This document shows positions 15,701 through 24,106 of a stretch of DNA of 64,000 bases, in pieces. The position numbers and the translations under genes were made by a program. The notes beneath the pieces were generated by a model. The model was not told the DNA's origin, did not search any database, and worked only from the letters and a program-made list of their open reading frames with translations. How positions within the stretch are numbered: position 1 is the first letter of the stretch; each line of letters begins with the position of its first letter. Location: positions 124,001-188,000 of the forward strand of contig JANQPX010000037.1 of assembly GCA_028285265.1 (NCBI GenBank), written 5' to 3'. The stretch is from Geminicoccaceae bacterium (GTDB taxonomy: Bacteria > Pseudomonadota > Alphaproteobacteria > Geminicoccales > Geminicoccaceae).

Positions 15701-17701
15701 GTGAAAGCTAGCGCGACCATCGAGGACGATCGCAAGAGCGGCAGAGGGGACACTGCTGGGGCCATGCCGGCAGCCCTAGTCCCCTGCGGGATCATCGTCG
15801 TCTTCCTATTGTTAGTGGTCGGGCGACGTGTCATGCCCGAATGGACCGTGGTCGTGCCGGATGGATGGGTTATCCCTTTTATCGATGGAATCAACACGAT
15901 CGTAGAGTTCTTACGAAACGTTCCGATCTTTTTCGGGCTATTCACGTTTCGTGATCTGACAAGAACCCTGGCCGTTGCCATCGAATGGCCACTCGATCTG
16001 ATCGAAGGGATTCTGATATCGGGCTTCAAGTCCATCGGTGTGCCGGCACTCCCTTGGATCATGGTCGCGGGGCTTGCCGCGGTCTTCGGTTGGTGGCTCA
16101 AGGGCTGGCGACTTGCACTTCTCGCGGGGACATGCATCACCTACGTTGCCCTGTTCGGCAAATGGAAGCTATCCATGATCACCTTATCGGTGGTTCTGGT
16201 TGCCGCGCCTGTTGCGGGCCTGCTTGCATTGGGATTGGGGATTTTGGCGTTCAATTGGCGCCCCTTCGAACGGCTTTTAGTGCCCGTTCTTAACGTGATG
16301 CAGTCGCTCCCTCACTTTTCTTATCTCATCCCGGTCTCAGTCTTCATCGGCGTTTCTCACCGGGCCGGAGCTATTGCCACCATCCTGTTTGCGATTCCTC
16401 CTATGGCAAGGCTTACGGTCCTTGGACTTCGCGGCGTTTCGAGCGAAATCATCGAGGCCGGGAAAATGGCCGGCAGCACGCCGCGCCAGATGCTCTGGAA
16501 GGTTCAGATTCCGGCAGCGCGCGACGCACTGATGGTTGGTGTTAATCAGGTTATCATGCAATGCCTGGCTATGGTCGTCATCGCATCATTTGTCGGGGCC
16601 AAGGGGTTAGGTCACGATCTCCTGTTTCGTTTGCAGAGCCTCCGTATCGGCCAGGCACTTGAGAACGGCGTCGCCATTGTCTTCATAGCTATCATGCTCG
16701 ACCGACTGAGCCTTGCTCTCTCGGAAAAACAGCCTGAACATAAAGAAGATGGACCGTTTTGGCGAAGCCACCCGTTCCTTGCATCGGCTGGCTTGGTCGT
16801 TGTTGTCTCCGCAATTCTTGCCCAGATTACGCCGCTCGCCCAGACTTTGCCCAAAGAGTACACGATCACCACGGCTCCCTTCTGGGACAGCCTCGTTGAT
16901 TTCATGACGGTGAACCTCCACGGTCCTCTCTCGGTCGTGAAGGATGGTCTTCTGCTGCATGTTCTCATTCCCCTTCGATCGGCATTTCAGTCGGTCCCCT
17001 GGATCGCGGCCGTGTTCCTCGTTGGGGCGATCGGCTGGCGTCTTGGCGGATGGAGGCTTGCAGCAACTGTGTCCGCCTTCGTCCTGTTCATCGCGTTTTC
17101 CGGATTTTGGGAACGCGCGTTGATCACTGCCTATATGGTCGCATTCGCTGTCTTCCTTTGCGTGTTGATTGGCGTCCCAATTGGCATCTGGGCCGCGGGT
17201 GGCGAGGGCAGAGCAAAGGCCGTGCAATTGTTGTGTGACACTTTTCAAACATTCCCCTCCTTTATCTACCTCATCCCGGTCATCATGTTGTTCCAGGTAG
17301 GCGATGTCGCGGCGATTGCTGCGATCGTGATCTACGCCAGCATTCCAGCGATTCGCTATACGATGTTCGGCCTCAAGAATGTGCCGGCTCAGACCGTGGA
17401 AGCAGCAACGATGGCTGGATGCACGCCGTGGCAAGCGCTTTGGAAGGTTCGCTTGCCGCTCGCATTTCCGGAGATCATGCTCGGTGTCAATCAGACGATC
17501 ATGTTCGCTCTCTTTATGGTCATTATCGCCGCTTTTATTGGCACGAAGGATCTTGGTCAGGAGATTTTCCGGGCCTTGACCTTCGCTGACGCTGGCAAAG
17601 GCCTGGTTGTTGGCCTTTGTGTCGCGTTTATGGGGCTCGCTGTAGATCGCCTCGTCTCAGCTTGGGCGGCGAAGCGCAAGCAGGAACTTGGTCTAGCCTG
17701 A
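15701..17701 (+). CDS. proW: Betaine ABC transporter permease, tandem fusion of two ProW domains
   Basis: 666 residues with a GTG start, about twice the length of ProW. Two complete permease units are present, each with the coupling EAA loop: EAGKMAGSTPRQMLWKVQIP in the first half and EAATMAGCTPWQALWKVRLP in the second, and each preceded by the paired LPHFSYLIPV / FPSFIYLIPV segment. The single chain would provide both transmembrane halves of the transporter. Divergence between the halves shows the duplication is old. Translationally coupled to proV. The unit supports osmoprotection or betaine catabolism. Confidence 0.92.
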   Translation: MKASATIEDDRKSGRGDTAGAMPAALVPCGIIVVFLLLVVGRRVMPEWTVVVPDGWVIPFIDGINTIVEFLRNVPIFFGLFTFRDLTRTLAVAIEWPLDLIEGILISGFKSIGVPALPWIMVAGLAAVFGWWLKGWRLALLAGTCITYVALFGKWKLSMITLSVVLVAAPVAGLLALGLGILAFNWRPFERLLVPVLNVMQSLPHFSYLIPVSVFIGVSHRAGAIATILFAIPPMARLTVLGLRGVSSEIIEAGKMAGSTPRQMLWKVQIPAARDALMVGVNQVIMQCLAMVVIASFVGAKGLGHDLLFRLQSLRIGQALENGVAIVFIAIMLDRLSLALSEKQPEHKEDGPFWRSHPFLASAGLVVVVSAILAQITPLAQTLPKEYTITTAPFWDSLVDFMTVNLHGPLSVVKDGLLLHVLIPLRSAFQSVPWIAAVFLVGAIGWRLGGWRLAATVSAFVLFIAFSGFWERALITAYMVAFAVFLCVLIGVPIGIWAAGGEGRAKAVQLLCDTFQTFPSFIYLIPVIMLFQVGDVAAIAAIVIYASIPAIRYTMFGLKNVPAQTVEAATMAGCTPWQALWKVRLPLAFPEIMLGVNQTIMFALFMVIIAAFIGTKDLGQEIFRALTFADAGKGLVVGLCVAFMGLAVDRLVSAWAAKRKQELGLA

Positions 17702-17748
17702 CATGTCAAAACCAGGCAGAACTTAAGCATGGAGATCCGCAGGCTGAT

Positions 17749-18522
17749 ATGGAGGGCATAGCGTGGCTTCAGCCTGAAGGCTTGGCGCTTTGGGCGAGTG
17801 GCACGTTGATTTTGGCGAGCGGCGTGACGTCCTTCATTGCCGGTGCTTTCGGGCTCGGCGGGGGCATTGTTTTGCTCGCGATCATGGGCTCATTGATGCC
17901 TGTTACGACGATGATTCCTGTGCATGGTGTTGTCCAGCTCGGGTCGAATGCTGGCCGGATGGCGCTGCTGTTGCGCCATATCAACACCAGCGTTCTTCTG
18001 CCATTTACTTTGGGTAGTCTAATTGGAGGGGCGATCGGGAGCGCTGTCGTCATCCGGATGCCTCCAGAACTGCTTCAGATCGGCCTTGGGTTGTTTGTTC
18101 TCTGGTCGATTTGGAGCCGACCGCCTGCTCCTAAGTCCGGCGGCTCGGCCATGGCGGCGACAGGGCTCGTGTCGACATTTCTCACCATGTTCTTTGGCGC
18201 AACGGGCGTGTTCGTTGCAGCCGTCGTCAAGACATTCGGCTTTGATCGCCTTACATTCGTCGCCACCCATGCCACATGCATGACCTTGCAACATGGCATC
18301 AAAGTCGTGGCATTCGGCTTGCTTGGTTTTGCCTATGGCCAGTATGCGCCGTTGATGCTTTTGATGGTGGCGAGTGGGATCTTAGGGACATATGCAGGAC
18401 GTTATGTTTTGAAGCGTACTGCGGATGACCGCTTTCATCTCATTTTAAACTGGATTTTGACGATCTTGGCTCTCAGGTTGCTTTGGCAAGGGTCGCAGGT
18501 CGTCTTGTCGACAGCGGCGTAA
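17749..18522 (+). CDS. TauE/SafE family membrane transporter
   Basis: 257 residues, about eight hydrophobic segments. The family signature GAFGLGGGIVLLAIM lies near residues 25-40 and recurs more weakly as TMFFGATGVFVAAVVKTFGF (about 140-160), reflecting the family's internal duplication. Members export sulfite, sulfoacetate or related anions, or move other organic anions. ATG 17749 lies 47 bases after the permease stop; the ribosome site is weak. Its position next to a betaine transporter gives no substrate; a sulfonate link is possible given the YihU-like reductase 13 kb away. Confidence 0.85.
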   Translation: MEGIAWLQPEGLALWASGTLILASGVTSFIAGAFGLGGGIVLLAIMGSLMPVTTMIPVHGVVQLGSNAGRMALLLRHINTSVLLPFTLGSLIGGAIGSAVVIRMPPELLQIGLGLFVLWSIWSRPPAPKSGGSAMAATGLVSTFLTMFFGATGVFVAAVVKTFGFDRLTFVATHATCMTLQHGIKVVAFGLLGFAYGQYAPLMLLMVASGILGTYAGRYVLKRTADDRFHLILNWILTILALRLLWQGSQVVLSTAA

Positions 18523-18617
18523 TGCCATCGGCGGTCAGCGCTCGCTTGTTCTAGCCTATCGTGACGCTATGGTGCTCCTTGTGGCGTAAGTCGTCGTTGC
18601 CCCTGAGAGGTGGATCC

Positions 18618-19427
18618 ATGAAAGCGCTAAGAGCGAATGGTCAGATCCTGCATGTTGCAGATGAGGGGGCTCGTGATGGCCTTCCCGTCGTTTTCTCGAA
18701 CTCGCTTGGAACCGATTTCAGATTATGGGATCTGATGCTGCCGCATCTTCCAAGCGGACTTCGCCTGATTCGCTATGACAAGCGCGGCCATGGCCTGTCG
18801 ACCTGCCCCGATGGACCCTACTCGATCGAGGATCATCGGCGGGACCTCGAAGGCGTGCTCGATCAACTCGGCATCAAGCAGGCGGTCATTGTTGGCCTTT
18901 CGGTCGGTGGCATGATCACACAAGCATTGGCGGCGGCTCGACCAGATCTCGCAAGAGGGCTCGTGCTTTGCGATACAGGCCACGTCATCGGGCCGCCCGA
19001 AATTTGGGATGCACGCGTTGACGCGATTCAAAAAGGCGGTATCGGATCGCTTAGCGACGCTATTCTGGAGCGTTGGTTCAGCACGAACTTTCACCGTGAC
19101 CGGGCTGAGGAATTAGCGCTTTGGCGAGGCATGCTGACGCGGACACCGGTCGAAGGCTATATCGGAACCTGTCGGGCCATTCAGAAAGCCGACCTGACCG
19201 AAGCGACAAGACGTCTTGCGATGCCGACGATTTGCGTTGTCGGTAGTGAGGATGGTGCTACGACCCCAGACTTAGTGCGTTCCACAGCGGCGTTGCTTGG
19301 GACGGAATGTATTGAGATCGAAGGCGCGGGACACTTGCCCTGTGTCGAGGCACCCGCCGTGCTGGCAGACATCATCAAGACGTTTCTTCAGGAGAATGGC
19401 TTTGACGGATCAAGAGCGGCGGTTTGA
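18618..19427 (+). CDS. pcaD: 3-oxoadipate enol-lactonase-like alpha/beta hydrolase
   Basis: 269 residues. Catalytic triad Ser95 (GLSVGGM), Asp212 (GSEDGATTP) and His239 (EGAGHLP); SNSLGTDFRLWD near residue 27 and RYDKRGHGLS are typical of PcaD, which opens the enol-lactone in the beta-ketoadipate pathway. GAGAGG lies before ATG 18618. It overlaps the next gene by 32 bases, so translation is coupled. The usual pca partners (pcaGH, pcaB) are absent; the protein could act on another lactone or ester, or like RutD on an aminoacrylate-type substrate. Confidence 0.82.
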   Translation: MKALRANGQILHVADEGARDGLPVVFSNSLGTDFRLWDLMLPHLPSGLRLIRYDKRGHGLSTCPDGPYSIEDHRRDLEGVLDQLGIKQAVIVGLSVGGMITQALAAARPDLARGLVLCDTGHVIGPPEIWDARVDAIQKGGIGSLSDAILERWFSTNFHRDRAEELALWRGMLTRTPVEGYIGTCRAIQKADLTEATRRLAMPTICVVGSEDGATTPDLVRSTAALLGTECIEIEGAGHLPCVEAPAVLADIIKTFLQENGFDGSRAAV

Positions 19428-19779
19428 GAGGGGCATGGCGGTTCGCCGCTCAGTCCTTGGTGATGCTCATGTTGATAGAGCTGAAGCGTCCAAAACTGTC
19501 TTCGACGAGGACTTTCAACGGTTCATCACTGAGGGGGCTTGGGGGTCGGTCTGGTCCAGACCTGGACTGACCAATCGTGAGCGTAGCTTAGTCACGATTG
19601 CCTTGCTCGCAGCGCTCGGTCATGACGAGGAAGTCGCTATGCATGTCCGAGCAACTGCCAATACCGGCGCCAATGCGGACGAGATCAAAGAGGTGCTCAT
19701 GCACGTTGCCGTCTACGCTGGCGTGCCTGCTGCCAATCGTGCGTTTAAGATCGCCAAGAAGGCGTTGGCCGAGATTTGA
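19396..19779 (+). CDS. pcaC: 4-carboxymuconolactone decarboxylase-like protein
   Basis: 127 residues, the PcaC length. ERGMAVRRSVLGDAHVDRA at the start and RERSLVTIALLAALGHDEEVAMHVRATANTGA plus DEIKEVLMHVAVYAGVPAANRAF are diagnostic. No CxxC, so it is not AhpD-like. PcaC decarboxylates carboxymuconolactone to the enol-lactone that PcaD opens, so the two genes fit in reverse order. Starts at ATG 19396 with CAGGAG ahead, inside the end of pcaD. Confidence 0.88.
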   Translation: MALTDQERRFERGMAVRRSVLGDAHVDRAEASKTVFDEDFQRFITEGAWGSVWSRPGLTNRERSLVTIALLAALGHDEEVAMHVRATANTGANADEIKEVLMHVAVYAGVPAANRAFKIAKKALAEI

Positions 19780-19789
19780 AAGATAAGCC

Positions 19790-20722
19790 ATGTCCCGTCG
19801 GTTAAAAGTTGCATCCGCTCAGCTCGGGCCAATCCATCTCGCTGATGACAGACCCTCTGTCGTGAAGCGTCTGGTCGAAATGTTGAAGGAAGCGCATGGT
19901 ATGGGGTGCCGCTTCGTCGTCTTTCCGGAGTTGGCGCTCACCACGTTCTTTCCGCGTTATTGGTACGATCAAGCGGGTGAGGCCGATCGATTCTTTGAGT
20001 ATGAAATGCCAAGTGCCGAAACGCGGCCGCTCTTTGATCTGGCAGCAAAGCTCAACATTGGTTTCTATCTCGGCTATGCGGAGGCGGACGGAGAGGGCCG
20101 GCGATTTAATTCATCCGTTCTTGTCGACACTGACGGCAAGATCCTAGGCAAATATCGCAAAGTGCACCTGCCCGGGCATGCTGATAACCGTCCGCATCTC
20201 CCCTTCCAGCATCTCGAAAAGAAATACTTCGAGCCAGGTGATCTCGGGTTTCCCGTCTGGCGCGCCTTCGACAGCATTCTCGGGATGCTCATCTGTAATG
20301 ATCGGCGTTGGCCTGAGGCTTATCGTGTGATGGGCCTTCAAGGGGTCGAACTTATCGCGCTCGGTTTCAACACGCCAAGCCACAACATTTATCACCCGGA
20401 AACACCCCACCTTCGCATGTTTCATCATCGACTCTCCGTGCAGGCGGGGGCTTATCAGAATGCAACCTGGGTCGTGGCCACGGCGAAGGCGGGCGCGGAG
20501 GATGGTTATCATATGTTTGGCGGTTCGTGTATCGTAGCACCCACTGGTGAGATCATGGCGCAGACGGTGAGCGAAGAGGATGAAGTGGTCGCCTTCGATT
20601 GTGACCTCGACCTTTGTCGTCACTACAAGGCCAGCACATTTGCGTTCGAACGCCATCGCCGCATAGAGCACTATACTCGGATTACGGCGCAGACAGGCGT
20701 TACCTTACCGTCAGAGGATTGA
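19790..20722 (+). CDS. N-carbamoyl-D-amino acid amidohydrolase-like carbon-nitrogen hydrolase
   Basis: 310 residues of the nitrilase superfamily. Catalytic Glu47 (FPELALTTFFPR), Lys124 (KYRKVHLPGH) and Cys169 (LICNDRRWPEA). The phrases LALTTFFPR, PFQHLEKKYFEPGDLGFPV and MLICNDRRWPEAYRVMGL repeat those I remember from Agrobacterium D-carbamoylase almost word for word, so cleavage of an N-carbamoyl group to amine, CO2 and ammonia is likely. Here it sits between pcaC-like and flavin reductase genes rather than with a hydantoinase, which points to another ureido or carbamoyl substrate. The start is 10 bases after pcaC. Confidence 0.88.
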   Translation: MSRRLKVASAQLGPIHLADDRPSVVKRLVEMLKEAHGMGCRFVVFPELALTTFFPRYWYDQAGEADRFFEYEMPSAETRPLFDLAAKLNIGFYLGYAEADGEGRRFNSSVLVDTDGKILGKYRKVHLPGHADNRPHLPFQHLEKKYFEPGDLGFPVWRAFDSILGMLICNDRRWPEAYRVMGLQGVELIALGFNTPSHNIYHPETPHLRMFHHRLSVQAGAYQNATWVVATAKAGAEDGYHMFGGSCIVAPTGEIMAQTVSEEDEVVAFDCDLDLCRHYKASTFAFERHRRIEHYTRITAQTGVTLPSED

Positions 20723-20732
20723 GACAGACCCC

Positions 20733-21377
20733 ATGCATCAAAGCTTTGAGCTGGACCGCTTAGAGGCGACGGATCGCTACAAGCTGATCGCCGGTTTGGT
20801 CGTGCCGCGACCGATCGCATTCGTAACCACGCTAGGGGCTGATGGCGTGCACAACGCAGCGCCCTACAGCTTCTTCAATGCATTCTCCGAAGATCCCCCA
20901 CTGATCATACTTGGCATAGGCGCCAATGTTCGGGGCGGTGAAAAGGACACGGGTGTCAATATTCGTAATGGTGGCGAGTTTGTGGTGAATCTAGTGGATG
21001 AGGCAATGGCTCAGGCGATGAATGTCTGCGCCATCGACTTCCCGCCTGACGTCAGCGAAATCGACGTCGCAAACCTTGAGCTAGTTGCGAGTGTGCTTGT
21101 TGCACCAGCCCGCTTGAAGACGGCCCCGGTTGCCATGGAGTGCACGCACTATCAAACACTCCGTCCCGGCAACAATCGCTATCTGGTGATTGGTGAGATC
21201 AAAATGATCCATGTCGCCGAGCAAATTATCGATTCCGAAACTCTGCGTATAGACCGAGACCGCTACGCGCCCATCGGTAGGCTAGCCGGCGGGGGATATT
21301 GCCGGACCAACGACCGTTTCGAGATGAAACGCATGAGTGTTGAAGACGGTATGACCCTGATTAAGGATGGACGATGA
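20733..21377 (+). CDS. Flavin reductase-like FMN-binding split-barrel protein
   Basis: 214 residues. LIAGLVVPRPIAFVTTLGADGVHNAAPYSFFNAFSEDPPLIILGIG (about residues 17-62) is the flavin reductase-like domain core, with FVVNLVDE following. Members either supply reduced FMN to two-component monooxygenases or bind flavin for other redox work; this PRPIAFVTT type is often of unproven role. It starts 10 bases after the amidase gene and ends the operon. Confidence 0.88.
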   Translation: MHQSFELDRLEATDRYKLIAGLVVPRPIAFVTTLGADGVHNAAPYSFFNAFSEDPPLIILGIGANVRGGEKDTGVNIRNGGEFVVNLVDEAMAQAMNVCAIDFPPDVSEIDVANLELVASVLVAPARLKTAPVAMECTHYQTLRPGNNRYLVIGEIKMIHVAEQIIDSETLRIDRDRYAPIGRLAGGGYCRTNDRFEMKRMSVEDGMTLIKDGR

Positions 21378-21582
21378 GTTCAATTTTGTGAGCATTCGAT
21401 AACAGTTCAAAGTTGTTTATGCATGACTGCCATACTGAAAAATGCGTGATAACTGCCATGCAGAATTGGATGGTGTAGGCGCGGTATAGCAGCATTACAT
21501 CTCGAGCATCAGCATGCCGCCGCGAATCGTGAGGAAGCGATGTAGCGGCGGGCTCAAGACCTTCCTGTAGAGGACGTGAACG

Positions 21583-21804
21583 ATGTTCGAATCCGTCAAT
21601 CATCTTGCCAAGCGCTTGCCGAAGCCGGTATGGACCGGCGATCCAATGAATGACCGAGAAGCAATGGAGCAGCATATTGCTAACGGCATGCGTCTGCGCA
21701 GCGAGGCGTTCCGATGTCTCGGCCGTGCGCTGATGAGTTCCATTCGGGGTGCGATGAGCCAGGGAAGCGCATCAGTCGGCGGAACGCCATCACACCAGCA
21801 CTAA
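21583..21804 (+). CDS. Small conserved-looking protein of unknown function
   Basis: 73 residues. AGAGGACGTGAACG gives ATG 21583 a good ribosome site. The centre, REAMEQHIANGMRLRSEAFRCLGRALM, would form an amphipathic helix with the xRLRSEAxxxLxRAL pattern found in several short alphaproteobacterial proteins. No membrane segment. The upstream 200 bases carry a direct repeat ACTGCCAT (21426-21433 and 21452-21459), a possible operator. The end overlaps the cyclase end by a few bases. May be real, but nothing more can be said. Confidence 0.5.
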   Translation: MFESVNHLAKRLPKPVWTGDPMNDREAMEQHIANGMRLRSEAFRCLGRALMSSIRGAMSQGSASVGGTPSHQH

Positions 21805-23054
21805 GTTTGGTTTGGTATCGCCGGTGCGTTCAGATTGAGCAAATCGTCAAGCGTATAGATCGATTGTGCCGACCTAACGCCTCGGAGTGCGAAACGGCCG
21901 ATCGAGACAAGGCGGTCGGCCGATCGTGTCGCTGCTCTAGCGAACGTTTCCGATACGAGCAGTTTCCTCTCATATTGAGCGCACAAGGCCTCGATGCGCG
22001 CTGCCTCATTGACAGCAGGACCAATGATGGTGAAGTCGAGCCGTTCTTCTGATCCGACATTGCCCCAATAGACATCGCCGAGATGCAGTGCGATATCCAT
22101 ATCCATTACAAGCTGTCCCGCTGCCTCGCGCTCCGGATTGATGGCGTCGACACGGGTCAAGATCTCAGATGCCGCATCAAGCGCATGTTCGCACAAGACA
22201 TCGGCAGGTTTGCCGTTCAAAGGAAAGGTGGCGAGCAGGCCGTCTCCAAGGAATTTCAGGACATTGCCGCCTCGATCAAAAATCGGTCCAACAATGCAAT
22301 CAAAATACTGATTAAGCATCTCCACCAAGTCGTCGCGATCGGCACGTTCGGCCATGCCGGTGAAGCCTTGGAGGTCAGCGAGTAAGATCACGGATGAGAT
22401 GACGTCGAGCGCGCCTCGCCGGATCTCCCCGCTGAGAATTTGCTTGCCGGCCGCTCTGCCAACATATGCATCAAGCAAATTGATCGTGATGTCCTGCGAG
22501 GTCCTTGTTTGCACCGCAATCGCAAGTCTTGGCACCAGAAAGCGCAGAACCTCGATCTGCTTGTCGCTAAAGCCTCCTGGGGTTGACGATGTCCAGGAAA
22601 AGATGACACCCGTCCGACCATCGGCGACCCCATCTCGTCCAAAGCGTTGAAGTTGCATGAAATAGTCGGTTCCGCCCTCCGCGCGCAACTCGTAACAGTT
22701 AGGAAAAGGCAGAGAGCCCTCGCCTTCGAGCCCAATCCGAAGTTCATCCAGATTATTATCGATGATGTGTTTGATTGGACTTTGCAAAAAAGCTTCGCTT
22801 GGACTTGTTCGATAGAGATAGGTGTCGGACTCGACCCCCGCGCCAGGGCGCCAGACGTAGCCGAGACCCGTAATGCGGGGATGAAGCGTCTGCGCGGTGT
22901 AAAAGCCGCGCAACAGAGGAAGACCCATCGCCGCGAGCTGCTGACAAAATCCGTCGAGCAGATCTTCTAGATCGATCCTCAGCAGGCCCTGATGACACAG
23001 CCAGTCACTGAGATCGACGACCTCTGGAGCCAGGGAAAATCGACTCAAGGGCAA
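21801..23054 (-). CDS. Class III adenylate/guanylate cyclase with N-terminal sensor-like domain
   Basis: 417 residues. The C-terminal part (about 215-395) is a class III cyclase: ILLADLQGFTGMAERA carries the first metal Asp, NVLKFLGDGLLATFP the second, and RLDFTIIGPAVNEAARIE the transition-state Asn. The region LADLQGFT...GDGLLATFP is usual for adenylate-type cyclases. The N-terminal 200 residues look like a soluble GAF-like sensor with no recognised ligand motif. No membrane helix. Start is TTG (23054, or TTG 23048) after AAAGGA; no ATG is nearby. Produces cAMP or possibly cGMP. Confidence 0.88.
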   Translation of the reverse strand: MPLSRFSLAPEVVDLSDWLCHQGLLRIDLEDLLDGFCQQLAAMGLPLLRGFYTAQTLHPRITGLGYVWRPGAGVESDTYLYRTSPSEAFLQSPIKHIIDNNLDELRIGLEGEGSLPFPNCYELRAEGGTDYFMQLQRFGRDGVADGRTGVIFSWTSSTPGGFSDKQIEVLRFLVPRLAIAVQTRTSQDITINLLDAYVGRAAGKQILSGEIRRGALDVISSVILLADLQGFTGMAERADRDDLVEMLNQYFDCIVGPIFDRGGNVLKFLGDGLLATFPLNGKPADVLCEHALDAASEILTRVDAINPEREAAGQLVMDMDIALHLGDVYWGNVGSEERLDFTIIGPAVNEAARIEALCAQYERKLLVSETFARAATRSADRLVSIGRFALRGVRSAQSIYTLDDLLNLNAPAIPNQT

Positions 23055-23219
23055 AGATCCTTTGGAAGGTTTTCGCCTCTATCTTGTTAACTACGTGGAG
23101 AGAACATTTAGACGACAAATCGACGTCATTTTAGCCCCTCAATCGATCCGAGGCACGTCAAGAAGACGTGAGAGTCAAAGCACGGTACGGCGCTAACATC
23201 AAGGGAGCATCGAAGGCTT

Positions 23220-24047
23220 ATGGTCGGCAAGGTGGAGCTCTGGTCTCAAGGCTCAGCGTTGGAACCTGATGTTACCGAGTCGTCACTCGGCGGGCCGATG
23301 TCGACGGCGTCTTTTGCAGAGCGCCCGCCGCGATTGAGCGACGCGGCAGTCCTGACGCTGGATGGCTATGGCACCTTGGTTGATCGGGAGACCGGTATTG
23401 TCTCCGCATTGATGCCATGGCTCCACGACGTCGGCGTTTCGGCGGGGCGCAATGAGATCCTCCGAGCCTTTAGCCAGGCTGAACGTGCTAGTCTCAGGCC
23501 GGGCGTGAGCTATCGCGACATTCTGCTAAGGGTTCATGATCAGCTAGCCGAATTTTTTGGTGTAGAAGCGGATCGCGCTGCTGCTGAAGATTTTGCTGGA
23601 TCGGTCGGGCGTTGGCCTGTGCATCCTGATGCGGCTGCGGCACTGTCCTATCTCAAACAGCATTTCCAACTCGTCATCCTCACCAATGCTGACCATGCGT
23701 CATTCGATGCCACTAATCAGTTGCTGGGTGTCGAGTTTGATGCCGTCTATACGGCCGAAGACACCGGCACGTTTAAGCCCAGCACCGGGATGTTTGCATT
23801 CCTTCTGGATCGCCTAGAGGAAGCGGGAATCGAAAAACGGCGGGTGCTGCATGTGGCGGGGTCGATTCGTTTTGATCACGTGCCGGCAAAGCGGTTGGGG
23901 ATGAGAACCTGCTGGATCCACCGCAAACACGGTCCCGAACGCTCATCGGAAGCGCACAAACGTGGCCTTGACGTCCATCCAGATTTTCGATTTCGAACAC
24001 TCGGTGGACTCGCTGACGCACATTGGGCTGAAATTCGCGGATCGTAG
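23220..24047 (+). CDS. HAD-superfamily hydrolase, haloacid dehalogenase type II-like
   Basis: 275 residues. Motif I LDGYGTLVD with nucleophile Asp near 47, motif II ILTNAD, motif III Lys in GTFKPS, motif IV AGSIRFDHVPAKRLGM. The xDxYGTL form of motif I and the cap between motifs are those of L-2-haloacid dehalogenases, though many relatives are phosphatases. The N-terminus is long; ATG at 23298 (MSTASF) may be the true start, but 23220 has GAAGG nearby. The gene faces away from the cyclase; CACGTC-N5-GACGTG (23154-23170) in the shared upstream region may be an operator. Confidence 0.8.
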   Translation: MVGKVELWSQGSALEPDVTESSLGGPMSTASFAERPPRLSDAAVLTLDGYGTLVDRETGIVSALMPWLHDVGVSAGRNEILRAFSQAERASLRPGVSYRDILLRVHDQLAEFFGVEADRAAAEDFAGSVGRWPVHPDAAAALSYLKQHFQLVILTNADHASFDATNQLLGVEFDAVYTAEDTGTFKPSTGMFAFLLDRLEEAGIEKRRVLHVAGSIRFDHVPAKRLGMRTCWIHRKHGPERSSEAHKRGLDVHPDFRFRTLGGLADAHWAEIRGS

Positions 24048-24106
24048 CTCCAAGTTCGATCATACTTGGACAGTTGCTGCCAACATCTACTTGCGCGACG
24101 GTAGGA

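Noticed and set aside
16607..17434. Long reading frame on the minus strand inside the betaine permease (275 residues)
   Set aside because: Lies wholly opposite a permease with strong family motifs, has low-complexity charged composition and no family resemblance.
21426..21459. Repeated ACTGCCAT as a certain operator
   Set aside because: Two copies of eight bases could occur by chance in an AT-rich region and no regulator is nearby; noted in the small-protein entry only.
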